A stretch of DNA of 64,000 bases from Streptomyces sp. CC228A (GCF_021390935.1 NZ_JAJPUI010000001.1:1178001-1242000), one strand, 5' to 3'. Positions 1-9,636 are shown, counted from the stretch's first letter. Notes: generated by a model from the sequence alone, not told the origin. Numbers and translations: made by a program.

Positions 1-840
1 GGCGATGCCGGTGACGGAGCGGTACGCGGGAACGCCGTCCATGGTCGCCGGCGCGTCCTGGAGCGCGCGGTTCACGGCGTACAGGCGGCCGGTGTAGCCG
101 GACTCCAGGATGTTGCGCAGGACGGTGCGGCCGACGCCGCCGGGGGTGCGGCCCGCCCCGATGACGGCGACCGAGCCGGGCGCGAGGAGCCGCTGCACCG
201 AGCGGGCCTCGGCGCGCTGCTCGCGGGCCCGCTGGACGGCGAGGGCCCGGTCGGTGGGCTCCAGGTCGAGGTGGAGGCGGACGGCGCCGTCCTCGAAGCT
301 GCGCTTCTGGGTGTACCCGGCGTCCGTGAACACCTTGATCATCTTGGTGTTCGCGGGGAGCACCTCCGCGGCGAACCGGCGGATGCCCCGCTCGCGCGCG
401 CAGGCGGCGATGTGCTCCAGCAGGGCGGAGGCGACGCCGCGGCCCTGGTGGGCGTCCTGGACGAGGAACGCGACCTCCGCCTCGTCGGCCGGGGCTCCGG
501 CGGGGCGGCCGTGCGCGTCGATGCGGTCGTAGCGGACGGTGCCGATGAACTCGCCGCCGATGGTGGCGGCGAGGCCCACCCGGTCCACGTAGTCGTGGTG
601 GGTGAAGTGGTGGACGTCCTTCGCGGAGAGCCGGGGGTAGGGCGCGAAGAACCGGTAGTACTTCGACTCGTCCGAGACCTGCTCGTAGAAGCTGACCAGG
701 CGCTCCGCGTCGTCCGTGGTGATCGGCCGGATGCGGGCGGTGCCTCCGTCGCGGAGGACGACGTCGGCCTCCCAGTGGTCGGGATAGGCGTGGACCGGCT
801 GCGGGGCCGGTGGTTCCGACTGATCGGAAGGGTTCCGCAT
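1..840 (-). CDS. GNAT acetyltransferase / NDP-forming acyl-CoA synthetase-like fusion (Pat type), 3' part cut off
   Basis: The first 280 codons of a gene that runs off the left edge; the ATG is at 838-840. The N-terminal ~210 residues form a GNAT acetyltransferase domain with the acetyl-CoA binding signature QGRGVA in a V-Q-D-A-H-Q-G-R-G-V-A-S-A-L-L context. From about residue 245 a CoA-binding Rossmann domain begins (VAVIGAGRTPGGVGRTVLR), as in NDP-forming acetyl-CoA synthetases. GNAT-first order is typical of actinobacterial Pat-like lysine acetyltransferases, whereas enterobacterial Pat carries GNAT at the C-terminus. Such enzymes acetylate proteins such as acetyl-CoA synthetase. The remaining ligase domains lie outside the window, so whether the ligase half is catalytic cannot be judged. 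It is divergent from ptsH. Confidence 0.85.
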   Translation of the reverse strand, partial: MRNPSDQSEPPAPQPVHAYPDHWEADVVLRDGGTARIRPITTDDAERLVSFYEQVSDESKYYRFFAPYPRLSAKDVHHFTHHDYVDRVGLAATIGGEFIGTVRYDRIDAHGRPAGAPADEAEVAFLVQDAHQGRGVASALLEHIAACARERGIRRFAAEVLPANTKMIKVFTDAGYTQKRSFEDGAVRLHLDLEPTDRALAVQRAREQRAEARSVQRLLAPGSVAVIGAGRTPGGVGRTVLRNILESGYTGRLYAVNRALQDAPATMDGVPAYRSVTGIA

Positions 841-1016
841 GGGCCAAGCGTACGGCGCTCGTACGGATGGCGGAGCGGTTCGCGGGCCCCGGCGGGCGCA
901 GCGGGGCCGGTCGCCGTACGACACGGGCCGGAAGGCCGTGCGGCGCGGGGGCCGGACGGCCCGGCGCGGGACACTGTGCCGACGGGCCGCTTCGAGCACC
1001 GCGCACCCCGTGGCAC

Positions 1017-1032
1017 ACTGGTCTAGACAACC
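1017..1032 (+). promoter_or_regulatory. DasR-responsive element (dre) upstream of ptsH
   Basis: The 16-mer ACTGGTCTAGACAACC closely matches the DasR operator consensus of Streptomyces (ACTGGTCTAGACCANT-like). It ends 23 bp before the ptsH ATG. DasR is the GntR-family repressor of GlcNAc uptake and PTS genes, and ptsH is a known class of DasR target. Binding here is inferred from the match only. Confidence 0.8.
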
Positions 1033-1055
1033 CCTAGCACCTGAAGGGCAACACC

Positions 1056-1337
1056 ATGGCTGAGCGCCGCGTCAACGTCGGCTGGGCCGAGGGCCTGCAC
1101 GCCCGCCCCGCCTCCATCTTCGTCCGTGCCGCCACGGCGTCCGGCGTCCCGGTGACCATCGCCAAGGCTGGCGGCGCTCCGGTCAACGCGGCGTCGATGC
1201 TCGCGGTGCTGGGTCTGGGCGCGCAGGGCGGCGAGGAGATCGTGCTCGCGTCCGACGCCGAGGGCGCGGAGGCGGCCCTGGACCGCCTGGCGAAGCTGGT
1301 CGCCGAGGGTCTTGAGGAACTCCCCGAGACCGTCTGA
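1056..1337 (+). CDS. ptsH: HPr phosphocarrier protein of the PTS
   Basis: A 93-residue protein of standard HPr length. HPr takes phosphate from phospho-enzyme I on a conserved histidine and passes it to EIIA proteins, in Streptomyces mainly for GlcNAc and fructose import. The active-site stretch GLHARPAS carries the phosphorylatable His at residue 15. The segment VNAASMLAVLGLGA corresponds to the Ser46 region, with NAASM where Firmicutes have K-S-I-M. The ATG follows AAGGG at a good distance, a DasR-type operator lies just upstream and a strong hairpin follows. It is monocistronic; ptsI is not in the window. Confidence 0.96.
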   Translation: MAERRVNVGWAEGLHARPASIFVRAATASGVPVTIAKAGGAPVNAASMLAVLGLGAQGGEEIVLASDAEGAEAALDRLAKLVAEGLEELPETV

Positions 1338-1372
1338 CCTCGCGGCGCCGCCACCGGCGCCCGCACCGGCCA

Positions 1373-1409
1373 CGAAGCCGCGCCGCCCCCTGGGGGTGGC
1401 GCGGCTTCG
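1373..1409 (+). terminator. ptsH terminator hairpin
   Basis: Perfect 12-bp stem (CGAAGCCGCGCC with GGCGCGGCTTCG), extended inward by a C-tract facing a G-tract, 36 bp after the ptsH stop. There is no T-run, as is usual in Streptomyces. Confidence 0.75.
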
Positions 1410-1560
1410 CGCATCACGCCATGGCCGTGCGCCTACCGCCCGTGCGGGCGTACGACGCTGGTGCACCGCCGCATGCGGGGCGTACGGCCCTGCCCGCGCC
1501 GCCGCAATCGGCCGCCCCTCACTCCCCCGCCACCGCCTTCAGACACTCCGCGCCCCGCGC

Positions 1561-1646
1561 CACCGTCTTCACGTCCCGCACCCCCGCCCTCGGCGCCCTG
1601 CACCACCGTCTTCACGTCCCGCACCCCCGCCCTCGGCGCCCTGCAC
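1561..1646. repeat. Two perfect tandem copies of a 43-bp unit
   Basis: Copies at 1561-1603 and 1604-1646 are identical and start CACCGTCTTCACGTCCCGCA. Shorter, degraded relatives flank them (CACCGCCTTCAG before, TGCGCCTTCAGGCACC after). They lie in the 570-bp gap 1338-1907 between ptsH and the convergent GntR gene. Apart from these repeats and the ptsH hairpin I see no gene there. Confidence 0.9.
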
Positions 1647-1907
1647 CTGCGCCTTCAGGCACCGCACCGCCGCATCCGGGCGTGCCCACGCCCCCGCACC
1701 ACCGCATGCGGGGACACCGCTTCCTGCGCACCTTCCATTCCCGCGCACCCTTCCCGGCCCCCCACGTGCCGGCACACGGAAATCAGCGTGCCGAAACGCG
1801 GAAATCAGACTGCCCCGCTTTTGCCCGCACGCATGACTGCGGGGAATTACGGGCAGCCGGATAAAGCGGCCAGACCTTTCCGCTCCCCCTTGTATACGGC
1901 GCAGCCG

Positions 1908-2585
1908 TTAATTCCGGGATCCCGCGGTGTTGACGGGATGTTGCGAAACCCTCACACGGTCGGGCCGGCGCAGCCGGTGCACCCCGCGCCAGCGCTCGGC
2001 GTGCTGGGTGGTGAGCGCGCGGGCCCGCTCCGCGTCGCCGCGGGCCACCGCGTCGACGATGGCGCCGTGCTCGGCCCAGACGTCGGCCGGCCGGGACGGC
2101 TGGTCGACCGCGTACATCCAGGTGATCTTCTGCCTGAGCTGGGTGAGCAGTGCCGTCAGCCCGGGGCTCGCCGCGGCCTGGGCGAGCGTCTCGTGGAACC
2201 ACACGTCGAGAGACCGCAGGTCGTCGCCCTGGCCGTGGCGGGCGCGCTGCTGGCCGAGCCGTACGAGCCCGCGCAGCACCTTGAGGTGGGCGTCGGTGCG
2301 GCGCTGGGCCGCTCGGGCCGCGCCGAGGGGCTCCAGGAGCGCACGCATCTCCAGCAGGTCGGCAGCCTCTTGCTCGCTCGGCTCCGCGACGAACGCACCG
2401 ACGTGCCGGCGGGAGGTGACGAAGCCCTCGGACTCCAGGGTGCGCAGCGCCTCGCGGACCGGGACACGGGACACTCCGTAGCGGCGCGCCAACTGCTCCT
2501 CGGCGAGGCGGCTGCCGCGCGGCAGGACACCGGAGACGATGTCCGTGCGGATCGCCGTGCATACCGAGTGCGCCGGAATGCGCAT
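1908..2585 (-). CDS. GntR-family regulator, FadR/FCD subfamily
   Basis: A 225-residue regulator. The N-terminal winged helix-turn-helix (residues about 5-65) contains the GntR signature around LAEEQLARRYGVSRVPVREALRTL. The C-terminal all-helical FCD ligand-binding domain (about 80-200) has the usual D...H and late H positions (FHETLAQ, EHGAIVDAV). The ATG at 2585 follows GGAGG with a 6-nt gap, so I prefer it to the in-frame start nine codons upstream. It is convergent with ptsH. The ligand is unknown. It is not DasR, which has a UTRA domain. The family usually responds to small carboxylic acids. Confidence 0.88.
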   Translation of the reverse strand: MRIPAHSVCTAIRTDIVSGVLPRGSRLAEEQLARRYGVSRVPVREALRTLESEGFVTSRRHVGAFVAEPSEQEAADLLEMRALLEPLGAARAAQRRTDAHLKVLRGLVRLGQQRARHGQGDDLRSLDVWFHETLAQAAASPGLTALLTQLRQKITWMYAVDQPSRPADVWAEHGAIVDAVARGDAERARALTTQHAERWRGVHRLRRPDRVRVSQHPVNTAGSRN

Positions 2586-2956
2586 ACCGGACCTCCGAAT
2601 CGCTCCGCCCACTGTTTATCCGCGCGAAACCCACAAGTCGGCCGCTGCTTGGCGTGACTCTATGGCAAAGGCGCTGTTTTTCCGATGCCCCGTCGTATTC
2701 CATGGCGACTTTTCGGCCGAACACCGACGTGAACCGAACACGGACGGCACTCAGGAGGCGTGCGGCCGGGCTCGGGCCCCGGACCCGGCGGCGCGGATGC
2801 ACCCGGCTGAGGGAGGGGAGAAGGCCGGTTGCGGGGGCGGAGGAGTGGAGGAAGCTCCGCCCGCGAGGCGAGGGTGAAGGGCAGGCCGAGGCCCCGGCCG
2901 CGGGGGCCGAAGGAGGAACTCCGGCCCGGGTGGGTGGGGCCGGCGGCTGCCGACCG

Positions 2957-3006
2957 GGTACGACGGAGGCCCCGGCTGCTGGTGAGCCGGGGCCCTTCCT
3001 CGTACC
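2957..3006 (-). terminator. Terminator after the M23 peptidase gene
   Basis: Long imperfect hairpin just past the stop codon at 3022. The core stem is GGCCCCGGCT with AGCCGGGGCC, and the outer arms GGTACGA/TCGTACC pair around small bulges. The rest of the gap 2586-2956 holds the GntR promoter region and no recognisable gene. Confidence 0.7.
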
Positions 3007-3021
3007 GCTGAGGGGACGGCG

Positions 3022-3810
3022 TCAGACGCGGACGCCTCGGGCCCGCAGGTAGGCCACGGGGTCGATGTCGGAGCCGTAGTCCGCGCCCGTGCGTGCCTCG
3101 AAGTGGAGGTGGGGCCCGGTCGAGTTGCCGGTCGAGCCGGAGACGCCGATCTGCTGGCCGGGCGCGACGGTCTGGCCGACGGCCACGGTGACGGAGGCGA
3201 GGTGGCCGTACTGCGTGTAGGTGCCGTCGTGCATGCGGATCACGACGTTGTTGCCGTAGGCGCCGCCCCAGCCGGCCTCCACGACGGTGCCGAGGCCCAC
3301 GGAGACGACGGTGGAGCCGTACGGGGCGTGGAAGTCGACGCCGGAGTGGCTGCCGGAGGACCACAGGGAGCCGCCGGCCCGGTACGCGGTGGAGACGTAC
3401 GAGCCGGCGACGGGCAGCTGGAAGGAGTGCAGGCGCCTGCGCTCCTCCTCGCGGTCGGCGCGTTCCTTGGCCGCGCGGGCCTGCTTGAACCGGGCCTCGG
3501 CCTGGCGCTTGGCCTCCTGCTCCGCCCGCGCCTGGCGCTCGGCGGCGGTGGCGGCCTCCTCCTGCACGGCGGCCTGCTCCCGGACCTCCTCGGCCAGACC
3601 GTGGCCGGTGATCGTCTTGGTGGGCCCGGTGCTGTCGAGGGCCTCCAGGGTCCCGGTGAGCGCGGCCTCCCGGCCGGCGGCGGACGCCGGGGAGGTGAGG
3701 GTACCGATGACGCCGGTGGTGGCGAGGGCGGCGACGCCTGCGGCGTGCGCGCTCCTGCGGGTCATCCGGCTGGGGGCACGGTGCTTCCCGGTGGCACGGG
3801 TGAACGCCAT
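3022..3810 (-). CDS. Secreted M23 (LytM-type) peptidoglycan endopeptidase
   Basis: A 262-residue exported cell-wall hydrolase. It has a twin-basic N-terminus and signal peptide to about residue 45 (GVIGTLTSPASAA), then a charged Ala/Glu/Arg-rich coiled coil (about 70-125), then an M23 domain (about 128-262). Zinc and catalytic positions are visible: H and D in SHSGVDFHAPYG, and the HLHFE motif in GPHLHFEAR. Such enzymes cut peptide cross-links of peptidoglycan during growth, germination or sporulation. The leader holds a ydaO-type c-di-AMP riboswitch, as known for other Streptomyces cell-wall hydrolase genes such as rpfA. The ATG is followed upstream by AGGAAAGGA at the 3' edge of the riboswitch. 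Confidence 0.93.
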   Translation of the reverse strand: MAFTRATGKHRAPSRMTRRSAHAAGVAALATTGVIGTLTSPASAAGREAALTGTLEALDSTGPTKTITGHGLAEEVREQAAVQEEAATAAERQARAEQEAKRQAEARFKQARAAKERADREEERRRLHSFQLPVAGSYVSTAYRAGGSLWSSGSHSGVDFHAPYGSTVVSVGLGTVVEAGWGGAYGNNVVIRMHDGTYTQYGHLASVTVAVGQTVAPGQQIGVSGSTGNSTGPHLHFEARTGADYGSDIDPVAYLRARGVRV

Positions 3811-3817
3811 GAAGTGG

Positions 3818-3985
3818 GGTGGTCCTTTCCTTCCCTCTCGCCTACCGGGTTAGCTGACGGGTTCGGAGCAGGAAGGTCTCCTACGACCCCCTCCGCACGG
3901 TGGCGAAGGCGGCCGATTCACCCCAGGGGACGTGGTGGGTCCCCGGCTCCCCAGGCTCGCGCCCGACGGGGATTCGGCGATCGCT
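3818..3985 (-). promoter_or_regulatory. ydaO/yuaA-type c-di-AMP riboswitch in the M23 leader
   Basis: Read on the minus strand, the leader contains the conserved actinobacterial ydaO blocks in order: GGGGAGCCGGGGACCCA, then CCTGGGGTGAATCGG, then TCCGAACCCGTCAGCTAACC followed by CGGTAGGCGAGAGGGAAGGA. The block CCCGTCAGCTAACCCGGTAG is close to a signature of the class. In Streptomyces this class sits in front of resuscitation-promoting-factor and other wall hydrolase genes, and c-di-AMP binding lowers expression. The 5' boundary is approximate. Confidence 0.9.
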
Positions 3986-4033
3986 GTCCGGTGCCGCGGG
4001 TGCGGCGGGTGCAGCGGGCGGACAGCGACGAAG

Positions 4034-4063
4034 ACGCTATGCGGCGGATCTTTCAATCACCAA
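4034..4063 (-). promoter_or_regulatory. Candidate promoter for the riboswitch-M23 transcript
   Basis: On the minus strand TTGGTG (4063-4058) and TAGCGT (4039-4034) are separated by 18 bp, an acceptable HrdB-type pair. It lies about 40 bp upstream of the first conserved riboswitch block. Confidence 0.45.
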
Positions 4064-4143
4064 ACGGACACGGATTTTTGTAGCGCACGCCACAGGGCAG
4101 ACACCCAGGCTCCCCACCAAAACGGACAGGGGCGGGGGCAATC

Positions 4144-4178
4144 GGAACCCCGACGTCCCAAGTGGACGCCGGGGTTCC
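4144..4178 (-). terminator. Terminator after the M16 peptidase pair
   Basis: Hairpin GGAACCCCG / CGGGGTTCC with an inner CGTCC/GGACG pairing, starting 36 bp after the stop of the downstream M16 gene. The gap 4064-4214 holds nothing else that I recognise. Confidence 0.7.
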
Positions 4179-4214
4179 GGGGCGCGGTGCCCCGAAGGGG
4201 CGACAGACCGTCAA

Positions 4215-5612
4215 TCAGCCGGAGACGACCGTCACTTCTCCGATGCCGAGCGCTTCGACCGGCTCCCTGATGACCGCGGCGTCCCCGACGAGGACGGTGA
4301 CGAGCCGGTCCGGCGGGAAGGCGCTGACCACCGCCGCGGTGGCCTCCACGGTGCCGGTCTCGGCCAGCCTGCGGTACAGCTCCGCCTGGAAGTCGTCCGG
4401 CAGGTGCTGCTCCACCTGGTCGGCCAGCGTCCCCGCGACGGCCGCCGCCGTCTCGTACCGCAGCGGGGCGACGCCCACGAGGTTGTGGACGGCCGCGTCC
4501 CGCTCCGCGTCCGTGAGGCCCTCCTCGGCGAGGGTGCGCAGCACCTTCCAGAGGTCGTCGAGGGCGGGGCCGGTGTGCGGCGTGTCGACGGAGCCGTTGA
4601 TCGCCAGCAGCGCCGCGCCCGTGCCCTCCGCGGTGGAGCGCAGCACCTGCCCGAAGGCCCGCACGCCGTACGTGTAGCCCTTCTCCTCGCGCAGGACGCG
4701 GTCGAGCCGCGAGGTGAGGGTGCCGCCCAGGCAGTACGTGCCGACGACCTGCGCGGGCCACACGCGGTCGTGCCGGTCGGGGCCGACCCGGCCGATGAGC
4801 AGCTGGGTCTGCACCGCGCCCGGCCGGTCCACGATGACGACGCGTCCCCGGTCGTCCGCGGTCACCGGCGGGGCCGTGCGCGGCTTCGCGGCGGTGCCGG
4901 TCCAGGTGCCGAGCGACTCCGCGAGGACGGCGTCCAGGTCGATGCCCGTCAGGTCGCCCACGACCACGGCGGTGGCCGACGCGGGCCGCACGTGGGCCTC
5001 GTAGAAGGCGCGGACGGCGGCCGCGTCGATCCGTGCGACGGTCTCCTCGGTGCCCTGGCGCGGCCGGGACATGCGGGACGCCGCGGGGAACAGCTCGGCG
5101 TACAGCTGCTTGGCTGCGCGGCGGGCCGGGTTGGCCGTCTCGTGCGGGATCTCGTCCAGGCGGTTGCGGACGAGGCGCTCGACCTCGCTGTCCGCGAAGG
5201 CCGGGGCCCGCAGCGCCTCGGCCAGCAGGCCCAGGGCCTTCGGCAGCCGGGAGGCGGGGACCTCCAGGGAGACCCGGACGCCGGGGTGGTCGGCGTGCGC
5301 GTCCAGGGTGGCCCCGCAGCGCTCCAGCTCGGCGGCGAACTCCTCGGCCGTGTGCTTGTCGGTGCCTTCGGAGAGGGCGCGCGCCATGATCGTGGCGACG
5401 CCGTCGAGCCCTTCGGGCTCGGCGTCGAGCGGGGCGTCCAGGTCGATCTCGACGGCGACGACCTGCTGGCCGGGGCGGTGGCAGCGCAGCACCGTCAGGC
5501 CGTTGTCGAGGGTTCCGCGCTCGGGGGCGGGGAACGCCCACGGGCGGGGCGTGCCGCCGGCGGGCTGCGGGTGGAAGTCCATGCTGGTCAGAGACACGGC
5601 AGCGTCGCTCAC
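4215..5612 (-). CDS. M16-family peptidase homologue lacking the zinc motif (partner subunit)
   Basis: A 465-residue M16B-like protein with the two-lobed insulinase/processing-peptidase fold (N-terminal M16 domain about 30-200, M16_C about 210-400). The segment that should carry HxxEH reads LDGVATIMARALSEGT, so the zinc ligands are missing and the subunit should be inactive alone. The C-terminal EEKGYTYGVRAFG matches the substrate-binding R/Y region. The GTG start at 5612 overlaps the stop of the upstream active paralogue by 4 bp (GTGA). Together they resemble the alpha/beta split of mitochondrial processing peptidase and bacterial M16B heterodimers. No signal peptide is visible. Confidence 0.9.
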   Translation of the reverse strand: MSDAAVSLTSMDFHPQPAGGTPRPWAFPAPERGTLDNGLTVLRCHRPGQQVVAVEIDLDAPLDAEPEGLDGVATIMARALSEGTDKHTAEEFAAELERCGATLDAHADHPGVRVSLEVPASRLPKALGLLAEALRAPAFADSEVERLVRNRLDEIPHETANPARRAAKQLYAELFPAASRMSRPRQGTEETVARIDAAAVRAFYEAHVRPASATAVVVGDLTGIDLDAVLAESLGTWTGTAAKPRTAPPVTADDRGRVVIVDRPGAVQTQLLIGRVGPDRHDRVWPAQVVGTYCLGGTLTSRLDRVLREEKGYTYGVRAFGQVLRSTAEGTGAALLAINGSVDTPHTGPALDDLWKVLRTLAEEGLTDAERDAAVHNLVGVAPLRYETAAAVAGTLADQVEQHLPDDFQAELYRRLAETGTVEATAAVVSAFPPDRLVTVLVGDAAVIREPVEALGIGEVTVVSG

Positions 5613-6970
5613 TGGTCCGTACCCTCTTCCTGGTCGTCGCTGTCGGTCGGCTGGCCGTCGGCGGCCTTGTCCACGGGCTCGTAGACGAGCACGGCGCGGT
5701 TGTCGGGACGCAGCCGCTCGGAGGCGACCGCCTGCACCTCCTCGGCGGTGACCTCCAGGACCCGCTGGACCGCCGTGAGGGCGAGCTGCGGGTCGCCGAA
5801 CAGCACCGCGTACCGGCACAGTTCGTCCGCGCGGCCGGCGACGGTGCCGAGCCGGTCCAGCCATTCCCGCTCCAGCTGGGCCTGGGCGCGTTCCATCTCC
5901 TCGGCCGTGGGGCCCTCGGCGGCGAACCGGGCCAGCTCCTCGTCGACGGCGGCCTCGATGGCGGGCACCTCGACGCCCGCGGACGCCTTCACGTCCAGCC
6001 AGCCGAGCGACGGCGCGCCGGCGAGCCGCAGGAGGCCGAAGCCGGCCGCGACGGCCGTGCGGTCCCGGCGGACGAGCCGGTTGTGGAGGCGGGAGGACTC
6101 CCCGCCGCCGAGGATGGTGAGCGCCACGTCGGCGGCGTCGCACGCGCGCGTGCCGTCCTGCGGGAGGCGGTAGGCGGCCATCAGGGCGCGGGAGGGGACG
6201 TCCTCCTCGACGACGTGGCGGAGCTGCTCGCCGATGGTGTCGGGGAGCGTGCCGTCGCGGGGCTCGGGCTTCCCGTCGTGCCCGGGGATGGAGCCGAAGT
6301 ACTTCTCGATCCACGCGAGCGTCTGCTCCGGGTCGATGTCGCCCACCACGGACAGGACCGCGTTGTTCGGCGCGTAGTAGGTGCGGAAGAAGTTCCGGGC
6401 GTCTTCCAGGGTGGCGGCGTCCAGGTCGGCCATGGAGCCGATGGGCGTGTGGTGGTAGGGGTGCCCGTCCGGGTACGCGAGCGCGGTGAGCCGCTCGAAG
6501 GCGGTGCCGTAGGGCACGTTGTCGTACCGCTGGCGGCGCTCGTTCTTGACGACGTCCCGCTGGTTCTCCATGGACTCGTCGTCGAGGGCGGCCAGGAGGG
6601 AGCCCATCCGGTCCGCCTCCAGCCACAGCGCGAGCTCCAGCTGGTGGGCGGGCATGGTCTCGAAGTAGTTGGTGCGCTCGAAGCTGGTGGTGCCGTTGAG
6701 GGAGCCGCCGGCGCCCTGCACCAGCTCGAAGTGGCCGTTGCCCTCGACCTGCTTGGAGCCCTGGAACATCAGGTGCTCGAAGAGGTGGGCGAGGCCGGTG
6801 CGGCCCTTGACCTCGTGGCGGGAGCCGACGTCGTACCAGAGGCACACCGCGGCGACCGGGGTCAGGTGGTCCTCGGAGAGCACCACGCGCAGACCGTTGG
6901 CCAGCCGGTGCTCGGTCGCTTTCAGGCCTCCGGAGCCGGCCGGGGCTGTGGCCGTGTGACCCTTGGGCAT
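5609..6970 (-). CDS. M16-family zinc metallopeptidase (catalytic subunit)
   Basis: A 453-residue M16 peptidase with an intact inverted zinc motif HLFEH (His62, Glu65, His66) in [17 protein letters not shown]. The downstream acidic ligand region is [16 protein letters not shown], followed by the M16_C domain. The ATG at 6970 follows GAAGGGA. It overlaps the next gene, an inactive paralogue, by 4 bp, which implies translational coupling and a heterodimer. There is no signal peptide, so it is likely cytoplasmic and degrades peptides. It is divergent from parC across a 212-bp gap. Confidence 0.93.
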   Translation of the reverse strand: MPKGHTATAPAGSGGLKATEHRLANGLRVVLSEDHLTPVAAVCLWYDVGSRHEVKGRTGLAHLFEHLMFQGSKQVEGNGHFELVQGAGGSLNGTTSFERTNYFETMPAHQLELALWLEADRMGSLLAALDDESMENQRDVVKNERRQRYDNVPYGTAFERLTALAYPDGHPYHHTPIGSMADLDAATLEDARNFFRTYYAPNNAVLSVVGDIDPEQTLAWIEKYFGSIPGHDGKPEPRDGTLPDTIGEQLRHVVEEDVPSRALMAAYRLPQDGTRACDAADVALTILGGGESSRLHNRLVRRDRTAVAAGFGLLRLAGAPSLGWLDVKASAGVEVPAIEAAVDEELARFAAEGPTAEEMERAQAQLEREWLDRLGTVAGRADELCRYAVLFGDPQLALTAVQRVLEVTAEEVQAVASERLRPDNRAVLVYEPVDKAADGQPTDSDDQEEGTDQ

Positions 6971-7182
6971 GTACGTCCCTTCGATCGCGTCTGGGAAACC
7001 CTGGGTACGTCGGGAAGACGTCCGGGGAAAGTCCTGCCACTGTATGCAAGCGCACCGGTGCTCCGGGAAGTTCCCGGAGGTACTCCGCGTCCCTCTTCCG
7101 GGTCGCGGTCGGCCGTGTCAGTGGGACGGTCCACAATGGTCCGCGTCAGATCAACCTTGTTGGTGAAGGAGCCGCAGCAGCG

Positions 7183-9636
7183 ATGGCCCGCCGCAGCACG
7201 AAGACCACGCCGCCCGACGATTTCGAGGAGCGGATCCTCGACATCGACGTCGTCGACGAGATGCAGGGCTCCTTCCTCGAGTACGCGTACTCGGTGATCT
7301 ACTCCCGGGCCCTGCCGGACGCCCGGGACGGCCTGAAGCCCGTGCACCGGCGCATCGTGTACCAGATGAACGAGATGGGGCTGCGGCCGGACCGCGGCTT
7401 CGTGAAGTGCGCCCGCGTCGTCGGCGAGGTGATGGGCAAGCTCCACCCGCACGGCGACGCGTCGATCTACGACGCGCTGGTGCGCATGGCGCAGCCGTTC
7501 TCGATGCGGCTGCCGCTGGTGGACGGCCACGGCAACTTCGGCTCGCTGGGCAACGACGACCCGCCGGCCGCCATGCGGTACACGGAGTGCCGCGCGGCGG
7601 ACGCGGCGAGCCTGATGACGGAGTCGATCGACGAGAACACCGTCGACTTCGCCCCGAACTACGACGGGCAGGAGCGCGAGCCGGCCGCCCTGCCGGCCGC
7701 GTTCCCGAACCTGCTGGTCAACGGCGCGTCCGGAATCGCGGTCGGCATGGCGACGAACATGCCGCCGCACAACCTCGGCGAGGTGATCGCCGCCGCCCGG
7801 CACCTGATCAGGCACCCGGGCGCGGACCTGGAGACCCTGATGCGGTTCGTGCCGGGGCCCGACCTGCCGACGGGCGGGCGGATCGTCGGTCTGAACGGCA
7901 TCAAGGACGCGTACGACTCCGGCCGCGGCACCTTCAAGATCCGCGCCACGGCGACCGTGGAGAACGTCACCCCGCGCCGCAAGGGCATCGTGGTGACCGA
8001 GCTGCCGTTCACGGTCGGCCCGGAGAAGGTCATCGCCAAGATCAAGGACCTGGTCGGCGCGAAGAAGCTCCAGGGCATCGCGGACGTCAAGGACCTCACG
8101 GACCGGGAGCACGGGCTGCGCCTGGTCATCGAGATCAAGAACGGTTTCGTGCCCGAGGCGGTGCTGGAGCAGCTGTACAAGCTGACGCCGATGGAGGAGT
8201 CCTTCGGCATCAACAACGTGGCGCTGGTGGACGGGCAGCCGGTCACGCTCGGCCTGAAGGAGCTGCTGGAGGTCTACCTCGACCACCGCTTCGAGGTGGT
8301 GCGGCGGCGCAGCGAGTTCCGCCGGGGCAAGAAGCAGGACCGGCTGCACCTGGTCGAGGGCCTGCTGGTGGCGCTCGTCGACATCGACGAGGTGATCCGG
8401 CTGATCCGGTCGAGTGAGAACTCGGCGGAGGCCAAGCAGCGCCTGATGGAGCGGTTCGGGCTGAGCGAGGTGCAGACGCAGTACATCCTCGACACGCCGC
8501 TGCGCCGGCTCACCAAGTTCGACCGGCTGGAGCTCGAGGCGGAGCGGGACCGGCTGGCCGACGAGATCGAGCAGCTGACGCGGATCCTGGACTCGGACGC
8601 GGAGCTGCGGAAGCTGGTGTCGTCCGAGCTGGCCGCGGTGGCGAAGAAGTTCGGCACGCCGCGGCGCACGGTGCTGCTGGAGTCGGCGGGCGCCGCGGCC
8701 CCCACGATGCCGCTGGAGGTCGAGGACTCCCCGTGCCGGGTGCTGCTGTCGTCGACGGGCCTGCTGGCCCGTACGGCCTCGGGCGAACCGCTGCCTGAGG
8801 CCGCCGGCCGGCGGGTCAAGCACGACGTGATCGTGTCGGCCGTGGCGGCGACGGTGCGGGGCGCGGTGGGCGCGGTGACGTCCGCCGGCCGGCTGCTGCG
8901 CGTCTCCGTGGTCGATCTGCCGCAGCTGCCGGACACGGCGGCGGCGCCGAACCTGGCGGGCGGGGCGCCGCTGTCGGAGTTCCTGACGCTGGAGAAGGAC
9001 GAGACGGTCGTCTGCCTGACGACGCTGGACGAGGCGTCGCCCGGGCTGGCGCTGGGCACCCTGCAGGGCGTGGTGAAGCGGGTGGCGCCGGACTACCCCG
9101 CCAACAAGGACGAGTTGGAGGTCATGACCCTGAAGGAGGGCGACCGGATCGTCGGGGGCGCGGAGCTGCGGACCGGCGAGGAGGACCTGGTCTTCATCAC
9201 CTCGGACGCGCAGCTGCTGCGCTACCCGGCGTCGCAGGTGCGGCCGCAGGGCCGCGCCGCGGGCGGTATGGCGGGAGTGAAGCTGGCGGCGGGGGCACAG
9301 GTGCTGTCGTTCACCGCCGTGGACCCGGCGGCCGACGCGGTGGTGTTCACCGTCGCGGGTGCGACGGGCCAGCTGGACGCGTCGGTCGGTACGTCGGCGA
9401 AGGTGACGCCGTTCGACCAGTTCCCGCGCAAGGGGCGGGCCACGGGCGGCGTGCGCTGCCAGCGGTTCCTGAAGGGCGAGGACGTGCTGGTGTTCGCCTG
9501 GGCGGGTGAGGCTCCGGCGCGCGCGGCGCAGAAGAACGGCGCCCCGGTGGAGCTGCCGGACCCGGACCCGCGCCGGGACGGCTCGGGCGTGCCGCTGGTG
9601 AAGCCGGTGGCGGTGGTCGCCGGCCCGGTGTCGTAG
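7183..9636 (+). CDS. parC: DNA topoisomerase IV subunit A
   Basis: An 817-residue type IIA topoisomerase A subunit. It has the N-terminal breakage-reunion winged helix with the catalytic tyrosine in AAMRYTECR (Tyr133), preceded by the QRDR-like stretch [17 protein letters not shown], then the tower and coiled coil, and a six-bladed beta-pinwheel C-terminal domain with diverged repeats from about residue 510. It pairs with the ParE encoded at 13423-15540 to decatenate and relax DNA. The gene is not adjacent to parE, which is the actinobacterial layout. The ATG is preceded by GAAGGAG. The name parC rather than gyrA rests on the linked parE and on synteny. Confidence 0.92.
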   Translation: MARRSTKTTPPDDFEERILDIDVVDEMQGSFLEYAYSVIYSRALPDARDGLKPVHRRIVYQMNEMGLRPDRGFVKCARVVGEVMGKLHPHGDASIYDALVRMAQPFSMRLPLVDGHGNFGSLGNDDPPAAMRYTECRAADAASLMTESIDENTVDFAPNYDGQEREPAALPAAFPNLLVNGASGIAVGMATNMPPHNLGEVIAAARHLIRHPGADLETLMRFVPGPDLPTGGRIVGLNGIKDAYDSGRGTFKIRATATVENVTPRRKGIVVTELPFTVGPEKVIAKIKDLVGAKKLQGIADVKDLTDREHGLRLVIEIKNGFVPEAVLEQLYKLTPMEESFGINNVALVDGQPVTLGLKELLEVYLDHRFEVVRRRSEFRRGKKQDRLHLVEGLLVALVDIDEVIRLIRSSENSAEAKQRLMERFGLSEVQTQYILDTPLRRLTKFDRLELEAERDRLADEIEQLTRILDSDAELRKLVSSELAAVAKKFGTPRRTVLLESAGAAAPTMPLEVEDSPCRVLLSSTGLLARTASGEPLPEAAGRRVKHDVIVSAVAATVRGAVGAVTSAGRLLRVSVVDLPQLPDTAAAPNLAGGAPLSEFLTLEKDETVVCLTTLDEASPGLALGTLQGVVKRVAPDYPANKDELEVMTLKEGDRIVGGAELRTGEEDLVFITSDAQLLRYPASQVRPQGRAAGGMAGVKLAAGAQVLSFTAVDPAADAVVFTVAGATGQLDASVGTSAKVTPFDQFPRKGRATGGVRCQRFLKGEDVLVFAWAGEAPARAAQKNGAPVELPDPDPRRDGSGVPLVKPVAVVAGPVS

